Shown one piece after another: positions 9,682 to 18,350 of a DNA stretch of 33,627 nucleotides. The DNA is from Paraburkholderia podalyriae (GTDB lineage Bacteria; Pseudomonadota; Gammaproteobacteria; Burkholderiales; Burkholderiaceae), in the NCBI RefSeq assembly GCF_014397785.1, contig NZ_VZQQ01000062.1, positions 1 through 33,627 on the forward strand, given 5' to 3'. The notes below the pieces were generated by a model, which had not been told where the DNA came from, ran no database searches, and was given only the letters and a program-made list of their open reading frames with translations. Each line of letters opens with the position of its first letter. Position 1 is the first letter of the stretch. The translations under genes were made by a program, and so were the position numbers.

Positions 9682-10449
9682 TCATCTGGCCGCCATGCGG
9701 ATGGCGCCATCAAGGCGAATCACCTCGCCGTTGAGGTAGGTGTTTCCTACGATATGCAGCGCGAGCTCCGCGAATTCGTCGGGTCGTCCGAGGCGCGCGG
9801 GAAAAGGCACCATCTTTCCGAGCGCGTCCTGCACTTCCGTAGGCATGCCTTTGAGCATTGGCGTCTCCATGATCCCAGGGGCGATGGCGACCACGCGAAT
9901 GCCGTGGCGCGCCAATTCGCGCGCGATGGGCAGCGTCATCGCCACCACGCCACCCTTGGAGGCAGCGTAGCCCGCTTGCCCGATCTGGCCATCGAAGGCC
10001 GCGACTGAAGCGGTGTTGATAATGATTCCACGCTCGCCATCGGCGTCGGGCATGTTCTCGATCATGCAGGCTGCGGCCAGCCGGACCATGTTGAAGGCGC
10101 CGATCAGGTTGATCTGAACGGTGCGCGCGAAACTCTCGAGCCGATGCGGGCCTTCGCGGCCAAGCACTTTCTCGGCAGGTGCAACGCCAGCGCAATTAAT
10201 CAGGCCGTGCAGCATGCCAAAGGTGTCGCGGAACGCGGCTAATGCATGCTCCGCGCTGACGGCATCGCACACGTCCGCCCTGATGAAGCGGGCATTGGAG
10301 CCTAGTTCCGCCGCCAGCGCGGCACCCGCGTCCTGGTCCAGGTCTACCAGCAGCACTCTGGCACCGCCCGCGACAAGGCGGCGTGCCGTGGCGGCGCCGA
10401 GACCGGAACCGCCGCCTGTCACGACGAAACCTTTATCCTGAACCTGCAT
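9682..10449 (-). CDS. Short-chain dehydrogenase, 3-hydroxyacyl-CoA dehydrogenase type
   Basis: This is a 255-residue classical SDR. The Rossmann motif TGGGSGLG is at residues 11-18, the NAG-type motif appears as NCAG (85-88), and the catalytic residues are Ser148, Tyr161 and Lys165 in YAASKGG. The MQVQDKGFVVTGG start and the C-terminus NGEVIRLDGAIRM resemble the type II 3-hydroxyacyl-CoA dehydrogenase (HSD17B10-like) branch, which oxidises 3-hydroxyacyl-CoA with NAD+. The neighbouring thiolase supports this. The start at 10449 has AGGAGAGGG just upstream. It is transcribed away from the AraC-type gene, which probably controls it. Confidence 0.88.
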   Translation of the reverse strand: MQVQDKGFVVTGGGSGLGAATARRLVAGGARVLLVDLDQDAGAALAAELGSNARFIRADVCDAVSAEHALAAFRDTFGMLHGLINCAGVAPAEKVLGREGPHRLESFARTVQINLIGAFNMVRLAAACMIENMPDADGERGIIINTASVAAFDGQIGQAGYAASKGGVVAMTLPIARELARHGIRVVAIAPGIMETPMLKGMPTEVQDALGKMVPFPARLGRPDEFAELALHIVGNTYLNGEVIRLDGAIRMAAR

Positions 10450-10813
10450 TTCCCTCTCCTGAGTGTTGGCTCCGACGCACAGCGCACCCGGGCGATAAGC
10501 CTGCCAGCACGGACCGGGAACTCGTCGGTGCGCCCTCGAGCGCCCATTTGTATGGCCGGCACGTTGCTGCACGGCCGGCGCCGGCAAAGCTACGTTCGCG
10601 ATGATCCACTGGCTGGTTATCGTAAGCGGCACCTTTGAGTTGGCCCATGTCCATAGACCTCGACATGCATGAACCTTTTGGACATATCGAAAAGGTCGCC
10701 GATCTCGGCAACAATGCATGCTGGCGAAAGACCGCCGGCGCCCAGCCGTCCCACGTTTCAATTGCGCCTTGCAACGATTAACATCAGTGCACCTTGATAG
10801 GCGGAACCTGACC
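10450..10813. other. Divergent intergenic region between the SDR and araC-type genes
   Basis: This 364-bp stretch separates two genes pointing away from each other and should hold both promoters. Apart from the dyad at 10674-10695 described separately, I see no coding sequence I believe; the open frames here are upstream extensions without ribosome binding sites. I could not define convincing -35/-10 pairs. Confidence 0.45.
10674..10695. promoter_or_regulatory. Imperfect 22-bp dyad, candidate operator
   Basis: The site has the perfect arms CCTTTT (10674-10679) and AAAAGG (10690-10695) around the core GGACATATCG, which is itself partly symmetric; 18 of 22 positions obey the symmetry. It lies 225 bp upstream of the SDR start and 119 bp upstream of the regulator start. 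AraC-type proteins more often bind direct repeats, so a different regulator is possible. Confidence 0.35.
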
Positions 10814-11836
10814 ATGCATGACGCTCAAGACAAGGGCACGACTTCCATCAGCCTGGTGCGTGAAGCGATTCTGGTCGCTACGCAACGTAATCTGGATGTG
10901 CCCGTAGCACTACAGCATGCCGGCATCCCGGCAGAATTGTTGAATGCCCCGAGAGCCCGCGTGCCCGCGCTAGCCTTTTCGCGATTGTGGGCGGCTCTGG
11001 CGGAGCTGATGGACGACGAGTTTTTCGGTCTGGACAGCCACCCACTTCGCCGGGGCAGTTACGCGCTGATGTGCCACGCGGTGCTGCATGCAGAAAGCCT
11101 GGAACACGCGCTGCGTCGCATGCTGAAGTTTCTGCGCGTGGTTCTCGACGACATTCATGGGGAGCTACGCTGCGAAGGCGAGCATGCACTGATCGTCCTG
11201 CATGATGATGGGCTCACGCGCCGCCTGTTTGCCTACGGGACGTGGTTCATCCTCGTGCACGGCCTTGCGTGCTGGTTGGCACGCAGACGGATTCCGCTGA
11301 TCGAGATGAGATTTCGCGCTTCCGCACCAATCGATGACAGCGACTATCGCATGCGCTTTTGCGAGGATGTAACGTTCGCCGCAGAGGAGACCCTGATCCG
11401 GTTCGATCGCAGTTTCCTCGACCTCAAACTGACGGAGACGGAAACGAGCCTGCGCGCATTCCTGCAGGGGGCACCAGCAAACATCCTGGTGAAGTACCGT
11501 AACGAATCCAGCACTACTGCCCTGATAAGGCGCCGGTTGCGCAACCAGATTCCCGACGACTGGCCCGACCTCGAGACGCTATCGCAGTTACTCAATCAGT
11601 CCTCGGCCACGCTGCAGCGCCGCCTGCTGGCCGAGGGCACCAACTACCGGCAACTGAAAGACGAATTGCGCCGCGACATCGCTATCGACCTGTTTTCGAG
11701 CAGTTCTCTCACGGTCGCTGAAGTCGCTGCACGGACCGGATTTCAGGAGGCCAGTGCGTTTCATAGGGCCTTCAGGAAGTGGACGGGGGCCAGCCCCGGA
11801 ATGTACCGCCATGGCAAGGCGACTTCTTCGGTGTAG
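10814..11836 (+). CDS. AraC-family transcriptional regulator with arabinose-binding-like N domain
   Basis: The 340-residue product has an N-terminal effector domain of the type found in OruR/ArgR-like AraC proteins (about residues 20-210, including LRRGSYALMCHAVLHAESLE) and a C-terminal double helix-turn-helix. The second HTH is clear in SLTVAEVAARTGFQEASAFH followed by RAFRKWTGASPGMYR, the family signature. The ATG at 10814 is preceded by a weak AGGCGGA; the frame is open upstream but family members begin here. It diverges from the dehydrogenase-thiolase pair and precedes the tannase-transporter-ligase genes, so it is the natural candidate activator of this catabolic cluster (inference from position). 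Confidence 0.9.
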   Translation: MHDAQDKGTTSISLVREAILVATQRNLDVPVALQHAGIPAELLNAPRARVPALAFSRLWAALAELMDDEFFGLDSHPLRRGSYALMCHAVLHAESLEHALRRMLKFLRVVLDDIHGELRCEGEHALIVLHDDGLTRRLFAYGTWFILVHGLACWLARRRIPLIEMRFRASAPIDDSDYRMRFCEDVTFAAEETLIRFDRSFLDLKLTETETSLRAFLQGAPANILVKYRNESSTTALIRRRLRNQIPDDWPDLETLSQLLNQSSATLQRRLLAEGTNYRQLKDELRRDIAIDLFSSSSLTVAEVAARTGFQEASAFHRAFRKWTGASPGMYRHGKATSSV

Positions 11837-11863
11837 AACTGCGACGGTAGTCACGGCGCAGTT
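11837..11863 (+). terminator. Hairpin directly after the AraC-type gene
   Basis: AACTGCG at 11837-11843 pairs perfectly with CGCAGTT at 11857-11863 around a 13-nt loop, beginning at the base after the stop codon. There is no T-tract after it, so it may stabilise the 3' end more than terminate. Confidence 0.3.
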
Positions 11864-12386
11864 GGCTCGTACATATTTGTTCGCAGCCCTGATCGGTCGG
11901 CAGATTCGAGTCCCGTTTTCAGACTGTGCGCCGCGCAAAGCTGAGTTCGCACACTCAGGCCACTCAAGCACAACCAGTCCCGCCTGATCGGATTGCGCAT
12001 AGGCGTGCGACTCCGGAACCCACACCACTGACACGCAGCCGACCCTCAGGGCGATGGTTAATCGCGTGCAAACGCCGAAGAAAGAGCAGCCTGTCTACAG
12101 ACCTCATTCAAATTGAGGTCGGCGGACATGGAACGCCATTTGAACCAGGCTGACACTGCAGTCGCGTGTGGCGCCAGGGTCACGTCCAGTTGCAGGAAGT
12201 ACAGGACCGGTCCCGTAGCGGCCACGCACCTGGTTGCTGCGGTAAGAGAAGTGAAGCGTTACCGGAGTCCAAAGGATGTGGCGCGTCGTTTCGCACAAAC
12301 GCCTCACGAGCATAGCAGCGGAAGAAAGGAAAAATCGCCCGGAATCGGAAAGTTCATACGGCGGTGACAACTATACGGAGACGAGA
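11864..12386. other. Intergenic region upstream of the tannase-family gene
   Basis: No gene is convincing here. At 12100-12120 there is a perfect inverted repeat, GACCTCA / TGAGGTC with a 7-nt loop. The same place begins a stretch of about 35 bp (12100-12134) that recurs with changes at 14301-14335, upstream of the MFS gene. Translated, both copies give DLIxIEVxGHGxP, and the base differences fall largely at third positions. It could be the remnant of a shared gene end or a shared leader. Confidence 0.4.
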
Positions 12387-14078
12387 ATGCAAATTCAGTT
12401 AAGAAGCGGCCGAAGCTGGGAAACAACGAGTGCCTTGTTACTGGTTTCAACTGTTGCGATATCGGGCTGCGGCGGCGGCCATGACTCCCCCTCTGCAAAT
12501 GCCGCGGTGAAGACGCCAGCCGCGATGTGCAGTGCGTTGGCTGGCATGACCGTTCCGGCCGCCTCGATCGGGTTGCCGACAACCGGTGCCACTGTCGTAT
12601 CAGCGACGCTCGTCGCCGATACGGATTCCGGCAACACCAATGGCGAATATTGTAAAGTGTTAGGCAGTATTCATCCGGTGGAATTCAATGCGCCAGATAT
12701 TCGCGCGGAGGTGGACCTTCCGACTAACTTCAACGGCAAATCCGTTCACTTTGGCGGCGGAGGGTTTGACGGCGCTATCCCCGATACGGAAGGCTCTCCT
12801 CTCGATGGTTTCCTGGTCGGCGCAGAGCCAGCAGGCGTCACTACGCCGCTGCGCAGAGGTTACGTGACTCTGGGAAGCGACAGCGGGCATGAGGGAACGA
12901 GCTTCGATGGTCAGTTCGCAGAAAACGATGAGGCACTCGCTAATTACGCAGGCGACCACATCAAGAAGACGCATGATTTTGCGGCGTACATCGCAAAGAC
13001 ACGTTATGGCTCGGCCTTTGTGCACAGCTATTTTATTGGTGGATCGGGCGGCGGACGACAAGGCCTGATCGCCGCGCAACGATTTCCACAGGACTACGAC
13101 GGTATCATTTCGACATTTCCCGCGTCGGGAATTACGGGACTATGGCTCCAGATGGGCAGGATCTCGCGATCGCTCCTGGCGCCAGGAGGATACGTCACCC
13201 CGGCTAAAGGCAAGGCACTTCTGGCCGCAGTCATGGAACAATGTGACGCTTTGGATGGCGTGGCTGACGGCATTGTTAGTAACCCTTCAGCGTGCGTGTT
13301 CGATCCAAAGCAGATTCGCTGCCCCGGCGGAGTCGACACCGGTGACACGTGCCTGTCCGACGCGCAAATCAATACAATGTCCACCGCTGGGACACCGCTT
13401 ACTTTCAGCTTTGATCTGGCGAACGGAATTCAAACTTTTCCACCATACAACGTATTCGCCGGTGCGGACTTTTGGTCAAACTCGTTGGCTTGGGGCGCGT
13501 CAGCCACCGATGCCACAATCGAACCCGGGGTCTTCGGAAAAAGCGCGTTTTATTACACGTTCTCCAATGACATGCTCCGATTTGCGGTCGCTCGCGATCC
13601 TGGCTTGAGCATTCTCAATTTCGACCCTACCAGCCCGGGACCGCTTGCCGCGCGTATCCAGGCGGTGAGCGCGCTCATGGATAGCACGAGCACTGACTTG
13701 ACTCAATTCCAAAGTCGCGGTGGCAAGATCATTCTCCAACATGGACAATCAGACCAGTTCATTCCAGCTCAACTGTCGATTGACTACTATAACCGTCTGG
13801 TATCCAGGTTCGGGCAGGGGCCACTGGGTCAGTTTCTGAAATTTTACCTGGTACCGGGCGCGGCGCATGGTTCCGGCGGACAGTTCGGTGGTTCATACGA
13901 TGGTCTGACGGCACTGGATAACTGGGTCACGAAAGGGATCGAGCCTCATAATCTCACTATCACCGATCTTGCTCCGCCAGCCGCTGGACGTACCCGACCC
14001 ATGTGCGAGTACCCACAGTGGCCAAAATACGTCGGTGGCGACCAGAATATTGCAACCAGCTTCGTGTGTTCGAACTAG
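12387..14078 (+). CDS. Tannase/feruloyl-esterase-family lipoprotein
   Basis: The 563-residue product is a serine esterase expected to sit in the envelope: residues 1-28 form a lipoprotein signal with lipobox ISGC (Cys28), followed by a short Gly/Ser linker. The alpha/beta-hydrolase nucleophile is Ser220 in FIGGSGGGRQG, the acid Asp456 in HGQSDQFIP and the base His494 in VPGAAHGSGG. In studied tannase-family enzymes the nucleophile and the His are flanked by two cysteines joined by a disulfide (CS-D-HC motif); here both flanking positions are Gly. The long lid insertion between nucleophile and acid, with cysteines around residues 285-335, is kept. The start has GGAG 6 bases upstream. Neighbouring aromatic-acid transporter and CoA ligase suggest it releases an aromatic acid from an ester; the substrate is unknown. 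Confidence 0.88.
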   Translation: MQIQLRSGRSWETTSALLLVSTVAISGCGGGHDSPSANAAVKTPAAMCSALAGMTVPAASIGLPTTGATVVSATLVADTDSGNTNGEYCKVLGSIHPVEFNAPDIRAEVDLPTNFNGKSVHFGGGGFDGAIPDTEGSPLDGFLVGAEPAGVTTPLRRGYVTLGSDSGHEGTSFDGQFAENDEALANYAGDHIKKTHDFAAYIAKTRYGSAFVHSYFIGGSGGGRQGLIAAQRFPQDYDGIISTFPASGITGLWLQMGRISRSLLAPGGYVTPAKGKALLAAVMEQCDALDGVADGIVSNPSACVFDPKQIRCPGGVDTGDTCLSDAQINTMSTAGTPLTFSFDLANGIQTFPPYNVFAGADFWSNSLAWGASATDATIEPGVFGKSAFYYTFSNDMLRFAVARDPGLSILNFDPTSPGPLAARIQAVSALMDSTSTDLTQFQSRGGKIILQHGQSDQFIPAQLSIDYYNRLVSRFGQGPLGQFLKFYLVPGAAHGSGGQFGGSYDGLTALDNWVTKGIEPHNLTITDLAPPAAGRTRPMCEYPQWPKYVGGDQNIATSFVCSN

Positions 14079-14472
14079 TCGGGCTGGCAGCTCGCCCGTT
14101 CATAGCGGCTGGCAGCGTCGGTTACGGCCACCCTGCCAGCACTAACCCGACCGGGCGCATACGGTCCACCGCCTGCGCCTTGGTTACAGCCGGTCCGCCA
14201 ACACATTCCTTTGAAAAGGCAAGTCCAGCGAACGACTTCGTTCAAGGTCGCGCCGGTATCCGCCGGCTGCGCGGAAATGCCGGCGAACGCAGGTGTCCGG
14301 CGACCTCATCAGAATTGAAGTTGATGGACATGGACTACCCGCTTCGTCCGCCCGACACTGGCTACAGCACCGTACCCAAGGTCTGTCGGAGTCGCGGCAA
14401 AGGCCGCGTCATCGGGAGCGCAATTTGGACTCGCGTGGACCTCACGCACGACATAAAACCGACGGAGACAAA
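14079..14472. other. Intergenic region between the tannase and MFS genes
   Basis: CGGGC (14080-14084) pairs with GCCCG (14094-14098) right after the tannase stop, a weak terminator-like hairpin. Another short hairpin, GAACGA-CT-TCGTTC, lies near 14229-14242. From 14301 to 14335 there is a diverged copy of the element found at 12100-12134. A frame continuous with the transporter opens at a GTG at 14293 through this element, but it has no ribosome binding site and does not look like transporter sequence. Confidence 0.4.
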
Positions 14473-15831
14473 ATGAACCAGATAGACGTGCACTCGCTCG
14501 CGGGTGAGGCGAGATTCAATGGCTTTCACACCCTGATCCTGTTTTGGTGTCTGTTGATGTTGATACTCGACGGCTACGATCTTGCCGTTGTGGGCGCAGC
14601 GCTGCCATCCATCATGAAGGACATGGGCATCGACGCTACCAGGGCTGGCATCATGGCCGGTTCGGCACTCTTTGGTGTGATGCTCGGGGCCATTTTCCTT
14701 GGTACGCTGGCTGACCGTTTCGGCCGACCAATGATGATCTGTGTTTGCGTCGCGCTGTTCAGTCTTTTTACCGCAGCGGCTGGATTGACCAGCGATCCCA
14801 TCGCTTTCAGCATGACGCGATTCATCGCTGGCCTGGGCATTGGCGGAGTCTTGCCAATTGTCACCGCGCAGATGGGGGAATTTTCGCCGAACACCCTGCG
14901 CACGCGATTGGTGACGCTGGTGTTCGCGGGATATTCCATTGGCGGAATTCTTGTGGCGCTGACTGCGAAGCAGCTTATCGGCAGCTACGGCTGGCAATCC
15001 GTCTTTTTTGCCGCAGGCCTGCCTGTCCTGCTGATTCCGTTAATCATCAAAACGATGCCCCATTCGATGTCCTTCCTGGCTAACAGCGGCCGGCACGACG
15101 AACTGCGCACTGTGGTGAAGCGGTTGGTGCCCGACTATCCGGTGAGCGGTCAGGAGCACTTTGCCGGATCTTCAGCGGACAAAAGCAAGGACGCATCGGT
15201 GCAACGCCTCTTCCAGGATGGGCGGGGCTTCAGTACGACGATGATCTGGGTCGCGTTCATGACTGGCCTTTTCATGGTCTACGCACTCAGCTCCTGGTTG
15301 ACCAAGCTGATGGCAATGGCTGGATTCAGCCTGGGTTCAGCTTTGAACTTCGTGATCGTCTTCAACGTCGGTGCCATCGCCGGTGCGATTTTCGGTGGTT
15401 GGCTCAGCGACAAGGTCAACATCAAACGGGTGCTGACTGCGTTTTACGTCGTCGGGGCGGTTGCGCTGTCACTGATGGGTTACACGAAATCGACCGTGTC
15501 ATTGTTTGCCGTTGTATTCGTCGTCGGCGCATCGACGCTTGGTACGCAACTGCTTGCCTATGCTTATGCGGGTGACTTCTATCCTCATGCGATCCGGTCT
15601 ACCGGTGTTGGCTTCGCTTCTGGCGTGGGCCGGATCGGCGCCATCGTGGCACCGGTGCTCATCGGTTGGCTCGTCTCCTTGAAGCTGCCGCTTGAACAGA
15701 ACTTCATGGCAATCGGTCTGGGTGGCCTTATCGGCGCGGCGGCGGTGACGCTGATCAATCAGGCACGCGCCGACTCGTACCGTTCCGCCAGCGCGCCTGT
15801 CGCCGTAGTGCAAGGTAGCGCAGGGCGCTGA
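14473..15831 (+). CDS. MFS transporter, aromatic acid:H+ symporter (AAHS) type
   Basis: The 452-residue product has about twelve hydrophobic segments and the AAHS signature features: DGYDLAVVGAALP in the first membrane segment (Asp33 and Asp36) and the loop 2-3 motif GTLADRFGRP (residues 77-86). The same motif recurs in the second half as GGWLSDKVNIKR. PcaK- and BenK-like members of this family import protocatechuate, benzoate and similar acids across the inner membrane. The ATG at 14473 has GGAGAC upstream. Its place between an esterase and a CoA ligase suggests it brings in the acid released by the tannase-family enzyme. Confidence 0.9.
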   Translation: MNQIDVHSLAGEARFNGFHTLILFWCLLMLILDGYDLAVVGAALPSIMKDMGIDATRAGIMAGSALFGVMLGAIFLGTLADRFGRPMMICVCVALFSLFTAAAGLTSDPIAFSMTRFIAGLGIGGVLPIVTAQMGEFSPNTLRTRLVTLVFAGYSIGGILVALTAKQLIGSYGWQSVFFAAGLPVLLIPLIIKTMPHSMSFLANSGRHDELRTVVKRLVPDYPVSGQEHFAGSSADKSKDASVQRLFQDGRGFSTTMIWVAFMTGLFMVYALSSWLTKLMAMAGFSLGSALNFVIVFNVGAIAGAIFGGWLSDKVNIKRVLTAFYVVGAVALSLMGYTKSTVSLFAVVFVVGASTLGTQLLAYAYAGDFYPHAIRSTGVGFASGVGRIGAIVAPVLIGWLVSLKLPLEQNFMAIGLGGLIGAAAVTLINQARADSYRSASAPVAVVQGSAGR

Positions 15832-15945
15832 GGTCTCTAACATACACTGCTTCATGGCCGAGGTTCGTTCGTGTGAAGAGCGCGGCTGTTACGGGCTCTC
15901 CACCCGAAAAAAAGCACCAAGTCCAGGTCGCAGCAAATTTTCAAC

Positions 15946-16683
15946 ATGCCGAGAAAAATGGACCGTCTATCTCCTCCTCCTTTCAGCTCGTTTGCCGACG
16001 TGAGTCGAGCCATCGACTGGGCACTCGTCACCCGGCGCAGCGTCCGTGCTTTCCTGCCCATACCGGTTCCCCGCGAGGAAGTCGAGTCCATCCTCAACGT
16101 TGCGCGCTTCAGCGCAACCGGCGTCAACATCCAGCCCTGGCATGTGCATGTTGTGACAGGCACGATGAAGTCCCGCCTGTCTGCTGCCATCAACGAGATC
16201 AATGATGATCCTGCACGAAGTTCAGACCTGGAGGAGCCCTACGATTACTACCCGCGCGAATGGATCGCGCCGTATGTGGACCGCCGGCGGGAGGTCGGTT
16301 GGAATCTGTACGGCCTGCTGGGCATCCAGAAGGGGGACAAGGAGCGGATGCACGTCCAGCACGGCCGCAACTACAGCTTCTTTGATGCGCCCGTAGGCCT
16401 GTTTTTCACGGTTGACCGGGTCATGCGTGAAGGAAGTCTGCTGGACACCGGCATGTTCCTGCAAAGCGTCATGATCGCTGCCCGGGCGCGGGGCCTCGAC
16501 ACCTGCCCGCAGGCGGCTTTCAACAAGTTCCACCGTGTCATCGCCGACGAACTGTCCATTCCCGACAATCACATGTTGGTCTGCGGCATGAGCCTGGGTT
16601 ATGCGGATCCCAGTTGCATCGAGAACTCGCTCGTCACGGAGCGCAGCCCGGTGGGCGATTTCACTACTTTCTACGAAGAATGA
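15946..16683 (+). CDS. Nitroreductase-family flavoprotein
   Basis: This 245-residue product has the FMN-binding nitroreductase fold: RRSVRAFLPIPVPREEV near the N-terminus (the RRS phosphate-binding motif at about 30-32), SATGVNIQPWHVHVV (Asn61, Gln63, Pro64, Trp65) and a C-terminal GLDTCPQAA followed by LVCGMSLGYAD. Family members reduce nitro groups, quinones or enones with NAD(P)H; some aromatic-degradation clusters use such an enzyme on nitrobenzoates. No ribosome binding site is clear for the ATG at 15946, and the ATG at 15958 is an alternative start. Its stop overlaps an ATG of the acyl-CoA synthetase frame (ATGA at 16680), so the two genes are tightly linked. Confidence 0.88.
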   Translation: MPRKMDRLSPPPFSSFADVSRAIDWALVTRRSVRAFLPIPVPREEVESILNVARFSATGVNIQPWHVHVVTGTMKSRLSAAINEINDDPARSSDLEEPYDYYPREWIAPYVDRRREVGWNLYGLLGIQKGDKERMHVQHGRNYSFFDAPVGLFFTVDRVMREGSLLDTGMFLQSVMIAARARGLDTCPQAAFNKFHRVIADELSIPDNHMLVCGMSLGYADPSCIENSLVTERSPVGDFTTFYEE

Positions 16684-16697
16684 ACGGAGACAAAGTC

Positions 16698-18350
16698 ATG
16701 AGTGCAAAGGCCTATTCTCAAGGACTTGAGAAGAACGCGGCAAACCACGTTCCATTGACGCCATTGACCTTCCTCGATCGAACCGCCGATGTCTATCCGG
16801 ATCGGACCGCGATCATTCATGGCGACTTCCGCCAGACGTGGGCCGAAACCCGCGAGCGTTGCTATCGCCTCGCGTCGGCGCTCGTTCAGTCGGGGATCGA
16901 ATCGGGCGACACCGTGTCGATCATCGCGCCGAACACCCCGGCCATGCTTGAGGCTCACTTTGGCGTGCCGCTGTCCGGAGCCGTGCTCAACGCCGTCAAT
17001 TGCCGCCTCGATGCTGACGGTGTCGCATTCATTCTGCGCCACGGCGAATGCAAGCTCCTGCTTGTAGATCGCGAATTTGCTCCGCTGGTCGAGAAAGCAT
17101 TGCAGTCGGTTTCCAATCCGCCGCGCGTGATCGACATCAACGATCACGAAGCGCCTGACGGCCCCGCCATCGGGGAAACTGACTATGAGTCGCTGCTGGC
17201 GAGCGGCGATCCGGCATTTGCCGGTCGCCACCCGGTCGATGAGTGGACGCCCATTGCCCTGAATTACACGTCGGGTACAACCGGGGATCCGAAGGGCGTC
17301 GTTCCCAGCCACCGCGGCACCTATCTGATGAGCCTGTTGCAGATGACAAACTGGCCGCTCCCGCGCGCGCCGGTTTATTTGTGGACGCTTCCCATGTTCC
17401 ATGCGAATGGCTGGTGTTTCACATGGGCGATTACTGCCGCCGCCGGAACACATGTATGCCTGCGCAAGGTCAATGCTGCCAATGTTCTTTCCGCCATCGT
17501 CAGACATGGTGTAGATCACTTTTGTGCGGCGCCGATCGTCCTGTCAGGCCTCGCAAGCATGCCTCATTCAGAACGGCAGCCGCTGCCGCGTCGGGTGCGG
17601 GTCCTGACAGCCGGCTCGCCGGCGCCAGCCGCTGTTCTCGAGGCCGTTGGCGCGATGGGTTTCGATGTCGACCACGTCTTTGGCATTACTGAGATTTCCG
17701 GCACTCCGATCAGCTGTGCATGGCATGACGAGTGGGACGCGTTGCCGCCGGAGCAGCAAGGGAAATTGAAAGCGCGGCAAGGTGTACGTGCGGCAGCGTT
17801 CGAAAAAATGTCGGTCGCCGATCCTGAGACGCTCGAGACGGTGTCTGCCGACAGCAAGTCTTGCGGTGAGGTCATGGTTCGGGGGAATACGGTGATGATG
17901 GGATATCTGAAGAATCCCGACGCAACCGGAAAGGCCTTCGCCGGCGGCTGGTTCCATACTGGAGATCTGGCCGTCGTCCATCCTGACGGCTATATCCAGA
18001 TCACGGACCGCTCCAAGGACGTGATCATCTCCGGTGGGGAGAACATTTCGTCTGTCGAAGTGGAGGAGGTCATCTACCGCATGCCGGGCGTCCTGAACGC
18101 GGCCGTGGTCGCGCAGCCTGATGACAAATGGGGCGAGACTCCTTGTGCATTCATCGAGCTGAAGCCGGATGCGCTGAACACTACCGAGGAGGATGTGATT
18201 TCGTTCTGTCGTGAACGACTGGCGCATTTCAAGTGCCCGCGTCGGGTGATTTTCGGCGAATTACCGAAGACGGCGACCGGAAAAATCCAGAAGTTCCGCC
18301 TGCGGGAACAAGCGGGCAGTCGGGCAGCAATCACGAGACTGGCGGGATAA
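16698..18350 (+). CDS. AMP-forming acyl-CoA synthetase
   Basis: This 550-residue member of the ANL superfamily activates a carboxylic acid to its CoA thioester through an acyl-adenylate. The P-loop-like motif YTSGTTGDPKGV, the acceptor-side GWFHTGDLAVVHPDGYIQITDRSKD, the hinge region GGENISSVEVE and the C-terminal catalytic Lys in PKTATGKIQKF are all intact. Length and the TPLTFLDRTADVYPDRTAII start resemble the AlkK/methylmercaptopropionate-CoA-ligase branch, which takes medium-chain or aryl-alkyl acids. I chose the ATG at 16698 because GGAG is 9 bases upstream; an ATG at 16680 overlaps the nitroreductase stop but lacks such a site. It closes the plus-strand catabolic operon. Confidence 0.9.
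   Translation: MSAKAYSQGLEKNAANHVPLTPLTFLDRTADVYPDRTAIIHGDFRQTWAETRERCYRLASALVQSGIESGDTVSIIAPNTPAMLEAHFGVPLSGAVLNAVNCRLDADGVAFILRHGECKLLLVDREFAPLVEKALQSVSNPPRVIDINDHEAPDGPAIGETDYESLLASGDPAFAGRHPVDEWTPIALNYTSGTTGDPKGVVPSHRGTYLMSLLQMTNWPLPRAPVYLWTLPMFHANGWCFTWAITAAAGTHVCLRKVNAANVLSAIVRHGVDHFCAAPIVLSGLASMPHSERQPLPRRVRVLTAGSPAPAAVLEAVGAMGFDVDHVFGITEISGTPISCAWHDEWDALPPEQQGKLKARQGVRAAAFEKMSVADPETLETVSADSKSCGEVMVRGNTVMMGYLKNPDATGKAFAGGWFHTGDLAVVHPDGYIQITDRSKDVIISGGENISSVEVEEVIYRMPGVLNAAVVAQPDDKWGETPCAFIELKPDALNTTEEDVISFCRERLAHFKCPRRVIFGELPKTATGKIQKFRLREQAGSRAAITRLAG

Noticed and set aside
14293..14472. GTG start giving the MFS transporter a 60-residue N-terminal extension
   Set aside because: The extension is hydrophilic, unlike the family, and has no ribosome binding site, whereas the ATG at 14473 has GGAGAC.
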